From Winogradskyella costae (lineage in GTDB: Bacteria; Bacteroidota; Bacteroidia; Flavobacteriales; Flavobacteriaceae), in the NCBI RefSeq assembly GCF_013403865.1, contig NZ_JABFDK010000001.1, positions 1,426,001-1,490,000 of the forward strand: a stretch of DNA of 64,000 bases. Reading direction: 5' to 3'. Below the pieces are notes generated by a model that was not told the DNA's origin, made no database searches, and saw only the letters and a list, made by a program, of their open reading frames with translations. This document shows, piece by piece, positions 1 through 8,473 of the stretch. The position numbers were made by a program, and so were the translations under genes. Position 1 is the first letter of the stretch, and the number at the start of each line of letters is the position of its first letter.

Positions 1-2464
1 ATGTTGCTGTATCTGGTATCACTTCGGTTTGGTCGGATGGTTGCGTTAATGTTGGTACACCATCTTCTATGACTACCACATAACTTAATGCGTTATCTGA
101 CCAACAGGTACCAGCCGTGTCATAGGCTCTTACATAGTACGTGCCTGAGGTCGTTGCGGAGTAGGTTGCTGTAGTATTGTAGGTTTCGTCGGTTCCTGTA
201 GGGCTTGTTTGCCAATAATTCACTGTACCTGCTGCGGCAGTACCAGTATAGGTTAGGTCTGTTGAGGAACATGCTGGTGTTGTGCCTGTAATGCTTCCTG
301 TTGGGTCGGCGGGTGCTGTGCATGGTACCATGCAATATAATTCTACTAATTCTATAGTAACTCGTTTTCCAGAAATCGTGGAAAATTCTAAAACAGAATT
401 TGCAGGTACTCCAGTGAATAATGCCGAATATATATTGAATGAGTTATCATCAATCGTACTAAAAAATTGAGAAACACCATTTAAAGTTACCGTGACTTGA
501 TTTTCATTGCTATCCCATCCTTCTGCGTTAAATTGAACAGTAACATCTCCAGATACCCCAGATAGAGGGTTGGTGGAAATTGATCCTGGATTTGAACCAG
601 AGGCTAACCTTATTTCATTACCAGATCCATAAGTATTAGATGATTTATTAGGGAAATTGTTTCCATACATTGTAAAACAAGGCCCAACATAAACTATAAA
701 ACTAACACTTATGGTATGCGCAGCAGTTATATTATTAAACGTATAGGACGAAATAGCCCCTTCTGAGACACCATCAACTAAAACATCAGCAACGGCATAA
801 CCAGGATCTGCTGTAATGGTATAGGTTTGATCGTCTCCGCAATCAACACTTGTAACTCCAGATGGACTAATAGATCCATTGTCACCTGCGGATGCTGTAA
901 TATTATAAGTGTCTTGCGTGTAAACTGCTGTAATTGTATGGTCTGTAATAACGTTATTAAATGGATATGGATTTGTGCTTCCTGCATTGGTACCATTTAC
1001 GACCCAATTGGTAAAGGTGTAACACGAATCTGGTGTTGCCGTAAAACTCTGGTTGGCATTATCTGCTACGTTGGTTGTGCCTGGAGTAATTGTTCCGCCT
1101 GTGGCTTGTGTTACTGTAATTAAGTTTCCTGTTGCAGCAATAATAGTTATAGTGTAATCTTCTACTCCTCCATAATCCATATCGTCGTCAGAGTCACATG
1201 CATCAACTGTTCCTACAGCTTCACCTTCTTCTTGTAAAATTCGCATTCTAAAATCACCGATAGTTTGTGCTGCATCAACATTAATAGTAAATGTTTCTGT
1301 TTGAACAGCATCAGCGGCAGATGTGGTGATGTCTACCACGCCAATTTCTTCATCAGTATCATCGAAGTCTCCGTCATTATTCCAATCTATCCATACTCCA
1401 CCAGCTCCATCATAATAAGCGCCTCCGTTACAATCACCGAAATCTACAGTTAATGTGTAGCTTAATCCTTGAAATAAATCTGCGGATTCACTTATATTAT
1501 ATTGTACCGCATTTGTACATGTATTTGCTGTATTATTTATAGAACTAGATTCTCCTGTTAAAGACACACTTTCTATTTCAGAATCACCAGCGTTTGGCCA
1601 GATAGGTTCACAATATATATCTACCACATCTCCACTAACAGAAACGGTTTTTGTTGATGCACCTGTGCTTGTAATATCTACATCATCAGTGTACGTCCCA
1701 AGAGCTTTTCCTGATATTAATCTTACGTAAATTGTAGTAGAAGCTACTGTACCACTGCTTTCAGTTAAGGTAATACTATTTGTAAACCCAGTGCCAGCAG
1801 TTAATGAAATTTCAAAATCGGTTGGTGCTGTGATTACAATATCATTGGTTAAAAGGCTTCCTTCTACTGTAAAAGTATCTTCAGAAGAGGGAGGCATATT
1901 ATAAAAATAATCTAAACCTGTAATGGTTGTTGGTGCTGCTGTTATGGTTGGACCAGCAGGAGCATCTAGTTTATATAGGGCTATGTCTCTTTGACTTCCT
2001 GTATAACAAGCAAAGCGTGGTGCACCAGGATTGTATTGCAAATCTCTAGCTGTTACAGCAAGGTTTGAAAAAATGAAATTCCCTCCGCTATATGTGATAT
2101 TCCAGCGTTGGTTATTAGTACTTACGGCATTTACAATTTGAACGTTGTTACTGCTACCAGTATAAGATACATATTTAGAACTGTCTTCACTGTATATCGT
2201 TCTACCTGAACCATTAGTTTCTATTTTCCAAATAATTGTAGCTGGTGGATTTGTAATAACCGAAGCTACTGGAGCTATACTTGTTTCATCTAAAACGCTA
2301 CCAGTATGACTATTGCTCATTGCGTAGGCGTCATTTTCTTCCGCGATTACATAATATCCATCTGTGAGTTCTGCTAAGCTTGTAATCTTAGTATAAGTTT
2401 GCCCATAACCAGACAAGCTAAAACATAAAAATGCTATAAAAATTAGTGAGTAGTTTTTTACCAT
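1..2464 (-). CDS. Secreted multidomain GEVED/Ig-like repeat protein (partial, C-terminus off window)
   Basis: The reading frame is open on the minus strand from an ATG at 2464 to the left edge, about 821 codons. It starts with a signal peptide (MVKNYSLIFIAFLCFS..., Ala/Gly-Gln cleavage near residue 22). An N-terminal domain of about 120 residues is followed by a beta-sandwich region, then a GEVED-type domain (about residues 325-435, with WIDWNNDGDFDD and DYGGVEDYTI), then InlB-like bacterial repeats (about 448-590, with TFTNWVVNG) and a Cys-containing Ig/PKD-like module near the edge. Such architectures in Flavobacteriaceae are usually secreted by the type IX system and anchored or released at the surface. 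The expected C-terminal sorting domain would lie outside the window, so T9SS secretion is inferred. Ligand or substrate is unknown; an adhesin or a hydrolase with the catalytic domain further downstream are both possible. Confidence 0.8.
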   Translation of the reverse strand, partial: MVKNYSLIFIAFLCFSLSGYGQTYTKITSLAELTDGYYVIAEENDAYAMSNSHTGSVLDETSIAPVASVITNPPATIIWKIETNGSGRTIYSEDSSKYVSYTGSSNNVQIVNAVSTNNQRWNITYSGGNFIFSNLAVTARDLQYNPGAPRFACYTGSQRDIALYKLDAPAGPTITAAPTTITGLDYFYNMPPSSEDTFTVEGSLLTNDIVITAPTDFEISLTAGTGFTNSITLTESSGTVASTTIYVRLISGKALGTYTDDVDITSTGASTKTVSVSGDVVDIYCEPIWPNAGDSEIESVSLTGESSSINNTANTCTNAVQYNISESADLFQGLSYTLTVDFGDCNGGAYYDGAGGVWIDWNNDGDFDDTDEEIGVVDITTSAADAVQTETFTINVDAAQTIGDFRMRILQEEGEAVGTVDACDSDDDMDYGGVEDYTITIIAATGNLITVTQATGGTITPGTTNVADNANQSFTATPDSCYTFTNWVVNGTNAGSTNPYPFNNVITDHTITAVYTQDTYNITASAGDNGSISPSGVTSVDCGDDQTYTITADPGYAVADVLVDGVSEGAISSYTFNNITAAHTISVSFIVYVGPCFTMYGNNFPNKSSNTYGSGNEIRLASGSNPGSISTNPLSGVSGDVTVQFNAEGWDSNENQVTVTLNGVSQFFSTIDDNSFNIYSALFTGVPANSVLEFSTISGKRVTIELVELYCMVPCTAPADPTGSITGTTPACSSTDLTYTGTAAAGTVNYWQTSPTGTDETYNTTATYSATTSGTYYVRAYDTAGTCWSDNALSYVVVIEDGVPTLTQPSDQTEVIPDTAT

Positions 2465-2731
2465 AGGGATAATAGGGATAAATTGATTCAATTAACTACG
2501 ACCAAAGGTATATTAAATACACTGCTAGTCAGTGTCTTGAAAAGTAGGTATTTATTAACAAATAGTTAAGATTTCCTACGGTTTATCTATTAAATACGTA
2601 AAACAACGATAAAGTGTTATTAGGGCTAAACGCCATGATTTATTTTGCTAATTGTTTGTGGGTTTAATGAGGGCATTAATTATATGTTTTATGGCCCTGT
2701 TTTCTGCTAATCTATTGTATTTTTGAAATGA

Positions 2732-3205
2732 ATGGATGGTACTAAAACATATACAGTAGACGAGGCGCGCAAAAAATTAGAGCACTATTGTGCTTACCAA
2801 GAACGTTGCCATAAAGAAGTGCGGCAGAAGCTCCGCGATATGCGTATGATTCCGGATGCTATGGATGTGATTATAGTGCATCTAATAGCTCATAATTTTT
2901 TGAATGAAGAACGTTTTGCACAAGCCTTTGTACGTGGGAAATTCAGAATTAAGAAATGGGGTAAAATCCGCTTGGTACGCGAGTTGAAGTTTCGGGATAT
3001 TTCTAAATATAGTATTGATACCGCTTTAAAGGAAATTGATTTGGATGATTATTACAACACCTTAGACGACTTAGTGCAAAAACGTATTGCTCAGGTTAAA
3101 GAGCCTAATGTGTATAAGAAAAAGAAAAAGGTGGCGGATTATTTGTTGTATCGGGGTTGGGAATCTCATTTGGTTTATGAGCGGTTGAATGGGGTGGTGG
3201 AATGA
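2732..3205 (+). CDS. recX: RecX family regulatory protein
   Basis: A 157-residue protein made of RecX three-helix repeats: an N-terminal part with YCAYQERCHKEVRQKL, a central part with LIAHNFLNEERFAQAFVRGKFRIKKWGKIRLVRELK, split here as two motifs, and a C-terminal repeat ending in YLLYRGWESHLVYERL. RecX binds RecA filaments and limits recombinase and coprotease activity. The length is normal for the family. An ATG at 2728 lies in another frame, so 2732 is the start that opens the RecX fold. recA is not adjacent, which is usual in this group. The stop is followed by a heptamer-period tract. Confidence 0.9.
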   Translation: MDGTKTYTVDEARKKLEHYCAYQERCHKEVRQKLRDMRMIPDAMDVIIVHLIAHNFLNEERFAQAFVRGKFRIKKWGKIRLVRELKFRDISKYSIDTALKEIDLDDYYNTLDDLVQKRIAQVKEPNVYKKKKKVADYLLYRGWESHLVYERLNGVVE

Positions 3206-3223
3206 TGGTTTTTGTTGGGAGTA

Positions 3224-3293
3224 TAGAGAAGAGAGAAGAGAGCCAAGAGCCAAGAGTCTAGAACCAAGAATCTAGATTTGAGAATTGAGGATT
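3224..3293. repeat. Degenerate 7-bp tandem tract
   Basis: The sequence can be cut into consecutive heptamers (gagaaga, gagaaga, gagccaa, gagccaa, gagtcta, gaaccaa, gaatcta, gatttga, gaattga). Nine or so units drift around a GAGNNNA core. It lies between recX and the next gene. Two other intergenic tracts with the same period but different unit sequences occur at 20299 and 21572. Confidence 0.7.
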
Positions 3294-3359
3294 AAGACTT
3301 GATATTTGTGTTGTAAATTTTGAAAGTCTTTGTTTTGGTCTGCTTTAGTTCCGTAAAAA

Positions 3360-3387
3360 AAGCCTTAACACGTGAATGAAAAGGCTT
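3360..3387 (-). terminator. Rho-independent terminator of the 3455-3940 gene
   Basis: AAGCCTT and AAGGCTT arms enclose a 14-nt loop. Read on the minus strand, the stem is followed directly by a run of seven T, downstream of the convergent minus-strand gene. It may also stop recX transcripts. Confidence 0.6.
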
Positions 3388-3454
3388 AGTATTTTGTTTG
3401 TTGTTAGAATTTAAACTGTGTTCTTAATTCTAACAGCGTAGTAGTCTGTTTTAT

Positions 3455-3940
3455 CTACAAGTTAAAAACAGCACCAATATTTAATGCAAATTGATTGTGT
3501 ATGTCTATTACGTCGTCATTATCATATTTAGCTAAAGGAAAGTTGGCTTCTGTAAAAACACCAAAACCTTCTGTAAAGAAATAACGTGCGCCAATATGGC
3601 CACCAAAGTTTTTAAGGCTTAGGTTTAACCCTGGATAGAAATCAAAATTTTCGTCAATATTAATAACGTTACCTAAGTTAGCATTAAAACGTGCTTTTAA
3701 ATCGAAACGATCTCCAAAATCTAGATCTTCGATACCGTCCGCACCTCCTAAGGAGTAAGAAGACGATACACCGATAGAAATATTTTCTCCTAAACCGTGA
3801 TCGAAACTTACATTAATTCCTGTAGCGTAATCTTGAATATTAGCTCCAACTTGAAATTTTTGATCTCCTTTACCTTCAAAGGCTTGGGCATTACCAAAAC
3901 TAAAAGCTAATAAAGCGACTACTAATACAATGTTTTTCAT
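3455..3940 (-). CDS. Small outer-membrane beta-barrel-like protein (DUF6646-like)
   Basis: A 161-residue protein when started at the ATG at 3940, which puts the signal peptide MKNIVLVVALLAFSFGNAQA at the N-terminus; a longer frame from 3967 adds nine non-signal residues and is less likely. The mature part alternates hydrophobic and polar residues with repeated Gly/Tyr/Phe, as in small 8-stranded barrels, and ends in a hydrophobic ...NIGAVFNL terminus with a terminal aromatic-X pattern. I recall a family of this type named DUF6646 in Flavobacteriia, but the name is from memory. Function is unknown. It is a single gene with its own terminator. Confidence 0.7.
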   Translation of the reverse strand: MKNIVLVVALLAFSFGNAQAFEGKGDQKFQVGANIQDYATGINVSFDHGLGENISIGVSSSYSLGGADGIEDLDFGDRFDLKARFNANLGNVINIDENFDFYPGLNLSLKNFGGHIGARYFFTEGFGVFTEANFPLAKYDNDDVIDIHNQFALNIGAVFNL

Positions 3941-4000
3941 GTTTTTAATTTTAAAAATAGGGGTCAAATATACAAATAGTATTTTATTAATGTCAGAAAA

Positions 4001-4861
4001 TTAAATATAACGATTGGTATCGGATATGGCCTTTTTATTTTTATAGTCAATCCATTTTTGGCCTTTTAGACGTCGCATGAAGTTATCGTAATTTCGCATT
4101 ACAAAAATATTATAAATCGCCTTGCTGAGGTTTTTAGGATTTCGGGCAATGGCTCTTAAGCTCATGGAGAATCCTGGAGTGATGTAACGCATGTAATGCC
4201 AATAGCCTTCGGGCATATAGAGGACTTCTCCGTGGTTTAAATCGCAGATCCACCCTTTTGCATTTTTTAGGGCTGGCCATTTTTTGATATCCGGATTGTT
4301 AAAATCAATATCTTCTCTAGTGATTAAGGAGTGCGGTACTTTGTATAAGTACTTATTCTGTTTTTGGTCGAATAAGATGCATTGCTTTTTACCTTCAAAA
4401 TGAAAATGAAAGATATTAGCAAAATCTATATCGTAATGCATAAAGGTGTACGAGTCGCGTCCGCCAAAGAATAGCATGGGTAGCTTTTTCATGAGACGCA
4501 ATCCGAAATCAGGGAATTTAAAATCCTTTTGTAGTTGCGGGACTTCCTTAAATATGTTCCATAAGAAAATGCGATAGCGCGTGGGTTTGCGTTGCAGTAA
4601 ATCTACATAATCGCTCATTTTCATTTTGGCGTGCGCCTGGTTAAAACCATCTTTGTAATGGACTGGTCTGTCGTCGTAAAGTGGTACGGTTTTATCGCCA
4701 GCCACTTTTTTGATATAGTCTAAATTCCATTTGGTATAGGCTGGCCAATCTTTGATAAAATGCTCTATTACCACAGGTTTTTGTGGTTTGAAGTATTGGT
4801 TTATGAAATCTTCCTTAGTGATGGTTTTAACACGTGGAATATCTTGAAGATTGAGTTTCAA
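4001..4861 (-). CDS. Cupin-like/JmjC-domain protein
   Basis: A 286-residue soluble protein of the Cupin_8 (JmjC-like) family of Fe(II)/2-oxoglutarate dioxygenases. The opening (KPVVIEHFIKDWPAYTKW) is typical. The iron site is likely HYD in FMHYDIDFANIFHFHFEGKK, with the distal His in MPEGYWHYMRYI. Members hydroxylate proteins or act as peptidyl or small-molecule oxygenases; the substrate here cannot be told. The gene is isolated, convergent to nothing obvious, and its 5' side faces the repeat-rich gap. A role in protein hydroxylation is family inference only. Confidence 0.8.
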   Translation of the reverse strand: MKLNLQDIPRVKTITKEDFINQYFKPQKPVVIEHFIKDWPAYTKWNLDYIKKVAGDKTVPLYDDRPVHYKDGFNQAHAKMKMSDYVDLLQRKPTRYRIFLWNIFKEVPQLQKDFKFPDFGLRLMKKLPMLFFGGRDSYTFMHYDIDFANIFHFHFEGKKQCILFDQKQNKYLYKVPHSLITREDIDFNNPDIKKWPALKNAKGWICDLNHGEVLYMPEGYWHYMRYITPGFSMSLRAIARNPKNLSKAIYNIFVMRNYDNFMRRLKGQKWIDYKNKKAISDTNRYI

Positions 4862-4975
4862 ATGTTAGCAAAGTTTAGGATGCAAAGTTAAGAAAAGGTT
4901 AGTAATCTTTAAATAAATGTTGGAATGGGTTGGTGGTGGGTTCTCTATACGGTTTTTAAAACTTCGTTTTGGTTT

Positions 4976-5120
4976 GTCATTTCTGCGTAGGCAGGAATCC
5001 ACTTGATCATTTATATTTTTCTATTATTGAGATTTTATGCTAAGTAGGCTCGGACTCACTAAAACTTAAGTGGAGTGGAGGGTTTTATCTCTAGTAGATT
5101 TCTGCCTGCGCAGGAATGAC
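4976..5120. mobile_element. MITE-like 145-bp repeat, copy 1
   Basis: Exactly the same length as the copy at 6353-6497, with about six mismatches by eye. It has ~23-bp terminal inverted repeats of the form GTCATTYCTGCG...AAT / ATT...CGCAGGAATGAY; each terminus is itself a small hairpin (CCTGC...GCAGG). Inside, CCACTT and AAGTGG are also inverted. No coding capacity. Lower similarity extends about 25 bp to the left (TTTTTAAAAC...GGTTT). Confidence 0.75.
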
Positions 5121-5249
5121 AGTTGATGTTGCTTTTGTAGTCTGTTTACATTTTGAAGATTGTGGTTGGAGGTTAATTAGTTGTGCTTGTTAGCTTTGCT
5201 GAAGGCTTTGCTGAGTAGCTTAAAAATAGAATATATTTTATTTCTTACT

Positions 5250-5302
5250 AATCCTTAAGGAGATAATCTACGGATTAGATATTTAAGATTTTATTATAGG
5301 TT
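5250..5302. repeat. ~54-bp dispersed repeat, copy 1
   Basis: Matches 6250-6304 closely over its whole length (shared AAGGAGATAATCTAC and GATTAGATATTTA blocks). CTAATCC and GGATTAG here can pair as a 7-bp stem. Confidence 0.65.
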
Positions 5303-5542
5303 TAATTTTTTTTGCTTTGATTTCTATTGGTATTAGATCTTGTTTTCAATTGTTGATTTATTGGAAGTGAATATAATTATTTATAAAAAAAATTATTAAT
5401 TTAAAAGAAATTCAGTACGTTTGACTCCGTTTTTTTTGAAAAAAATCAGTCATAACACTTTTATCTATGATGTTTTTATATCAACAATATACTTGAAATT
5501 CATAATATTAATAAATAACGTTTAACCCAAAATTTAAAAAAG

Positions 5543-5839
5543 ATGATTAAAAGATCAATGAAATTAATGAGCGGACTTTTTGTAGCTTCAATATTATTAA
5601 CGTCGTGTTATTCTTACACAAGTGTTGTAGGTAATGGTGCGCAAGGAAACTCTAAAGTGACAGAATGGAACCATTATGTTATTTATGGTTTAGCACCAGT
5701 CGGTGTTTCTGATTCTAAAGCTATGGCTGGTGGAGCAGAAAATTATACTGTAACGACAAGACAGACGTTTGTTAATGGATTAATTTCTGGTATTACTTTT
5801 GGAATTTATACACCAACAGTTACAACAGTTACTAAATAG
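5543..5839 (+). CDS. Bor-family lipoprotein
   Basis: A 98-residue lipoprotein: signal sequence with lipobox LLTSC (Cys22). The C-terminal half (GGAEN...TTRQTFVNGLISGITFGIYTP, quoted in parts) matches the conserved core of the phage lambda Bor/Iss family, where GGAEN and QTFVNGLLGFITLGIYTP occur in the same order. In enteric bacteria Bor/Iss is an outer-membrane lipoprotein linked to serum resistance; in a marine flavobacterium the role is unknown. A perfect 30-bp palindrome follows the stop as a terminator. No phage genes are near, so this is a chromosomal family member rather than a prophage cargo gene. Confidence 0.85.
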   Translation: MIKRSMKLMSGLFVASILLTSCYSYTSVVGNGAQGNSKVTEWNHYVIYGLAPVGVSDSKAMAGGAENYTVTTRQTFVNGLISGITFGIYTPTVTTVTK

Positions 5840-5859
5840 TTTTTCTAATTAGTTTATTG

Positions 5860-5889
5860 GAAGAAGCTATCTGTACAGATAGCTTCTTC
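5860..5889 (+). terminator. Perfect 30-bp palindrome, terminator of the Bor-family gene
   Basis: The 30 bases are fully self-complementary (arms GAAGAAGCTATCTG...CAGATAGCTTCTTC around a central TGTACA) and are followed by TTGTTATTTG. Located 21 bp after the stop codon. Confidence 0.75.
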
Positions 5890-5904
5890 TTGTTATTTGT
5901 ACAC

Positions 5905-6099
5905 ATGAAAAAAATTATATTTTATATAGCATTCGTTATATCCTTTTTTTTATTGATAAACGTTATCAACATAGTATTGACGGATCTAGATCGATTAACT
6001 GAATATGGCTATGGTTATTTGGTTGGTAAAATTATCTTGTTCTTTATTTTTGCAATGGTTGCTTTTTTTACTAGGAAATCGGTTTTTAAATTGAATTAG
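5905..6099 (+). CDS. Small two-helix membrane protein
   Basis: 64 residues from the ATG at 5905 (MKKIIFYIAFVISFFLLI...). A longer frame from 5857 would run through the terminator palindrome at 5860-5889, so the internal ATG is preferred. Two hydrophobic segments (about residues 3-24 and 40-57) flank a short polar stretch with DLDRLTEYGYGY. No family recognised. It may be read through from the Bor-family gene or have its own promoter. Confidence 0.5.
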   Translation: MKKIIFYIAFVISFFLLINVINIVLTDLDRLTEYGYGYLVGKIILFFIFAMVAFFTRKSVFKLN

Positions 6100-6249
6100 C
6101 CCAATATATTTCGTTGTAATGTAGCTCCGCAGACTCTCCTTTGTTGTACGAAGGTTTTTTGAGTTAATAATTACTCGAATTTATAGATTGTATTTATACA
6201 CGATTAATGAGCTGCGCTCGGTAGCTTCAAATATAAATAACACCCCTAA

Positions 6250-6304
6250 AATCCTCATAAGGAGATAATCTACAGATTAGATATTTAGGATTTTATTATA
6301 GGTT
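6250..6304. repeat. ~54-bp dispersed repeat, copy 2
   Basis: Two bases longer than the copy at 5250-5302. Here AAAATCC and GGATTTT form the outer stem, while the 5250 copy pairs CTAATCC with GGATTAG, so each copy keeps a stem by different pairing. Confidence 0.65.
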
Positions 6305-6352
6305 GTTTTTTAATTGGTTCTTGGTATGATTTTTAAAACGCCCTTAGGGTTT

Positions 6353-6497
6353 GTCATTCCTGCGTAGGCAGGAATTCACTTGATCATTTATATTTTTCTA
6401 TTATTGAGATTTTATGCTAAGTAGGCTCGGACTCACTAAAACTTAAGTGGAGTGGAGGGTTTTATTTCTAGTAGATTCCTGCCTTCGCAGGAATGAT
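6353..6497. mobile_element. MITE-like 145-bp repeat, copy 2
   Basis: Same orientation and length as 4976-5120, about 96% identical by eye. Its inverted termini (GTCATTCCTGCGTAGG and CCTTCGCAGGAATGAT) are a better match to each other than in copy 1. It ends 13 bp past the stop of the convergent-side gene at 6511. Confidence 0.75.
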
Positions 6498-6510
6498 AAT
6501 TGGTTTTAAA

Positions 6511-6981
6511 TTACAGCCATTTAGTATCACGAGATGTGGCGTCTAAGACATCGATGTTTAAGGCTGATGCTATATGTTTGGCGATATCAAAAGCTAAATC
6601 AGTAAAGTCGGTTTCATAGGCTTCAATTTTTTGATTGGTATTATAAAACAAGTTGACTTTAACTACGGTTGCCGTCACATTAGTACTTGCTGTGGAGACC
6701 CAAACGCGTGTGGTCTGTGTGGTTTTAAACACAGAGACGTATTCTATTTTAGGGAAGTCTTTCCATTTCCCAAAGGTGAGACCAAATAGGTTAGTGGTAT
6801 TGCGGTATTTTTTTGTTGTGAGGTCAATTTCAATACCATCAGTATAGAAAAAGAAGACACCTGCTCCTAAGAAAAGCACACCAAAATAGGTGTCGATACT
6901 AAGTATTCCGATAAAAAAAAGACCAATACCATACATAAATTTTAATGTTGGTATTGGTCTTTTGTAGCTAATTATTGTCAA
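6511..6981 (-). CDS. Uncharacterised membrane protein downstream of flotillin
   Basis: 156 residues. A hydrophobic hairpin at about residues 15-50 (FMYGIGLFFIGILSI...VLFLGAGVFFFY) precedes a soluble beta-rich domain with many Thr/Val (residues 50-156), reminiscent of small PH-like membrane proteins. No named family recognised. The start lies 18 bp after the stop of the flotillin gene and on the same strand, so it is probably the last gene of the NfeD/flotillin operon and may work at the same membrane platform; that link is from position only. Confidence 0.65.
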   Translation of the reverse strand: MTIISYKRPIPTLKFMYGIGLFFIGILSIDTYFGVLFLGAGVFFFYTDGIEIDLTTKKYRNTTNLFGLTFGKWKDFPKIEYVSVFKTTQTTRVWVSTASTNVTATVVKVNLFYNTNQKIEAYETDFTDLAFDIAKHIASALNIDVLDATSRDTKWL

Positions 6982-6999
6982 GAAATGATGCTATTGTTT

Positions 7000-8430
7000 T
7001 TATAACTTATCAATTTCAGCATCAACAGCGTCAATTGTCTTTTTGTCTTTTCCTTTTAAATATTCTGGTAAATCCATACCGGCCATATTAAACATTTCTT
7101 GCAATGGTGGTACTGATTTGTACATGCCAGATAAGAAGTTAGCGGTTGACGATTTTCCGTCTTCTCCACCGCTACCATTATCCCAAACGGTGACTTTATC
7201 TATCTTAATATTCTTAATCGCTTCCGACTGAATTCTCACTAATTCTGGTAATTTATCTGCAATTAATAATAATACGGCATCTCTACTATTGTTACCAGCC
7301 GCTTTTACAATTTGCTCCATACCCGCAGCTTGCTTGGTTAAGATTTCAAATTGTCCTTGTGCTTCGGCTTGTGCTTTAAATAATATGGCATCTGCCTCCC
7401 CTTTTGCACGTCTTCTAATACGTTCTGCTTCTGCTTCGGCATCAATTTCAACTTTACGTTTATCAATTTCAGCTGGTATAATAACATCGGCCATTTGAGA
7501 CGAACGCTCACGTTCTGCTCTTGCAGTTTCAGCGATTTGCTCTGCGGCATACGATTCTGCCAAGGCGTTTGCAGATTGTACTTTTTCAGAGGCATTTGCC
7601 ACACGTTCTGCTTCTGCTTCACGTTGACGACGTAACGAATCTGAATTTGCTACCGATATTTTCGCTGCATTTTCACCCTCTACAGCTTGTGCGTTAGCTG
7701 CTGCGACTTGGGTTCTTTCATCTTGTACAGCGTTAGCTTCACCAATAGATCCATCTCTTGTTTTCTCAGCAACCGATTTACGTGCTGCGTTAATAGCATG
7801 TGCTGCAGCCTCTTTACCAAGTGCTTCAATATAACCAGACTCATCAACGATATCCGTAATGTTTACGTTGATTAGTTTTAAACCTACTTTCTTTAATTCA
7901 GTTTCAACAGATTCTGAAATGTTTGTTAAGAATTTATCTCTGTCATTATTAATTTCCTCAATATCCATTGAAGCGACTACTAAACGTAATTGTCCAAAAA
8001 TAATTTCTTGTGCTAAATCTTGAATCTCATTTTGTCCTAATCCTAATAAACGCTCTGCAGCATTTTGCATAATACCTGGTTCTGTAGAGACACCAATAGT
8101 GAAACGCGATGGTACATTAACACGAATGTTTTGCTTAGATAAGGCATTAACCAAATTTACTTCTATAGAAATAGGTGTTAATTCTAAGAATTCATAATCT
8201 TGAATTACAGGAATTATAAAAGCCGCTCCACCATGAATACATTTAGCCGATTGTCCGCCACCTACTTTTCCGTAAACGACTAAAATCCTATCTGAAGGAC
8301 AACGTTTGTAGCGTTTTATTAAAATAATTAAGGTAAGTACAACAAATAAGGCTACAAAAATGAGCAGCATAGGACCGCCTAGGCTTTCCATATTAAAGTT
8401 GTTTTGAATGGTTAGTAATTTCATAGTCAT
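7000..8430 (-). CDS. Flotillin-like SPFH-domain protein
   Basis: 476 residues. An N-terminal transmembrane helix (about 18-38) leads into an SPFH/Band-7 domain (about 45-210, with ...FTIGVSTEPGIMQNAAERLLG) and a long Ala/Glu-rich coiled coil (about 215-385, repeated EAEAER/AEAQGQ), then a C-terminal tail DLPEYLKG. This is the flotillin (YuaG/FloT) layout. Such proteins oligomerise in functional membrane microdomains. The upstream gene encodes the usual NfeD-like partner. The first Met of MTMKLL is used, although the ATG two codons later is equally possible. Confidence 0.9.
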   Translation of the reverse strand: MTMKLLTIQNNFNMESLGGPMLLIFVALFVVLTLIILIKRYKRCPSDRILVVYGKVGGGQSAKCIHGGAAFIIPVIQDYEFLELTPISIEVNLVNALSKQNIRVNVPSRFTIGVSTEPGIMQNAAERLLGLGQNEIQDLAQEIIFGQLRLVVASMDIEEINNDRDKFLTNISESVETELKKVGLKLINVNITDIVDESGYIEALGKEAAAHAINAARKSVAEKTRDGSIGEANAVQDERTQVAAANAQAVEGENAAKISVANSDSLRRQREAEAERVANASEKVQSANALAESYAAEQIAETARAERERSSQMADVIIPAEIDKRKVEIDAEAEAERIRRRAKGEADAILFKAQAEAQGQFEILTKQAAGMEQIVKAAGNNSRDAVLLLIADKLPELVRIQSEAIKNIKIDKVTVWDNGSGGEDGKSSTANFLSGMYKSVPPLQEMFNMAGMDLPEYLKGKDKKTIDAVDAEIDKL

Positions 8431-8473
8431 TTAGATTTGATTGGTTGGTTATAAAGCTTAATATTAGTGTGAC

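Larger units (their letters stand above)
4862..5542. other. 681-bp gene-poor, repeat-bearing intergenic region
   Basis: No credible reading frame. It holds the first MITE-like element (4976-5120), the first copy of a ~54-bp repeat (5250-5302), and a very AT-rich stretch before the Bor-family gene that probably contains that gene's promoter. Confidence 0.7.
6100..6510. other. 411-bp intergenic region with repeats
   Basis: No gene seen. It contains the second copy of the ~54-bp repeat (6250-6304) and the second MITE-like element (6353-6497), i.e. the same two elements as 4862-5542 but in the opposite order. Confidence 0.7.

Noticed and set aside
827..1123. Cys-rich plus-strand frame of 98 residues
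   Set aside because: Antisense to the large secreted protein, whose frame is open and has domain structure.
7338..7622. 94-residue frame inside the flotillin gene
   Set aside because: A shadow of the Ala/Glu/Gln-rich coiled coil in another frame.
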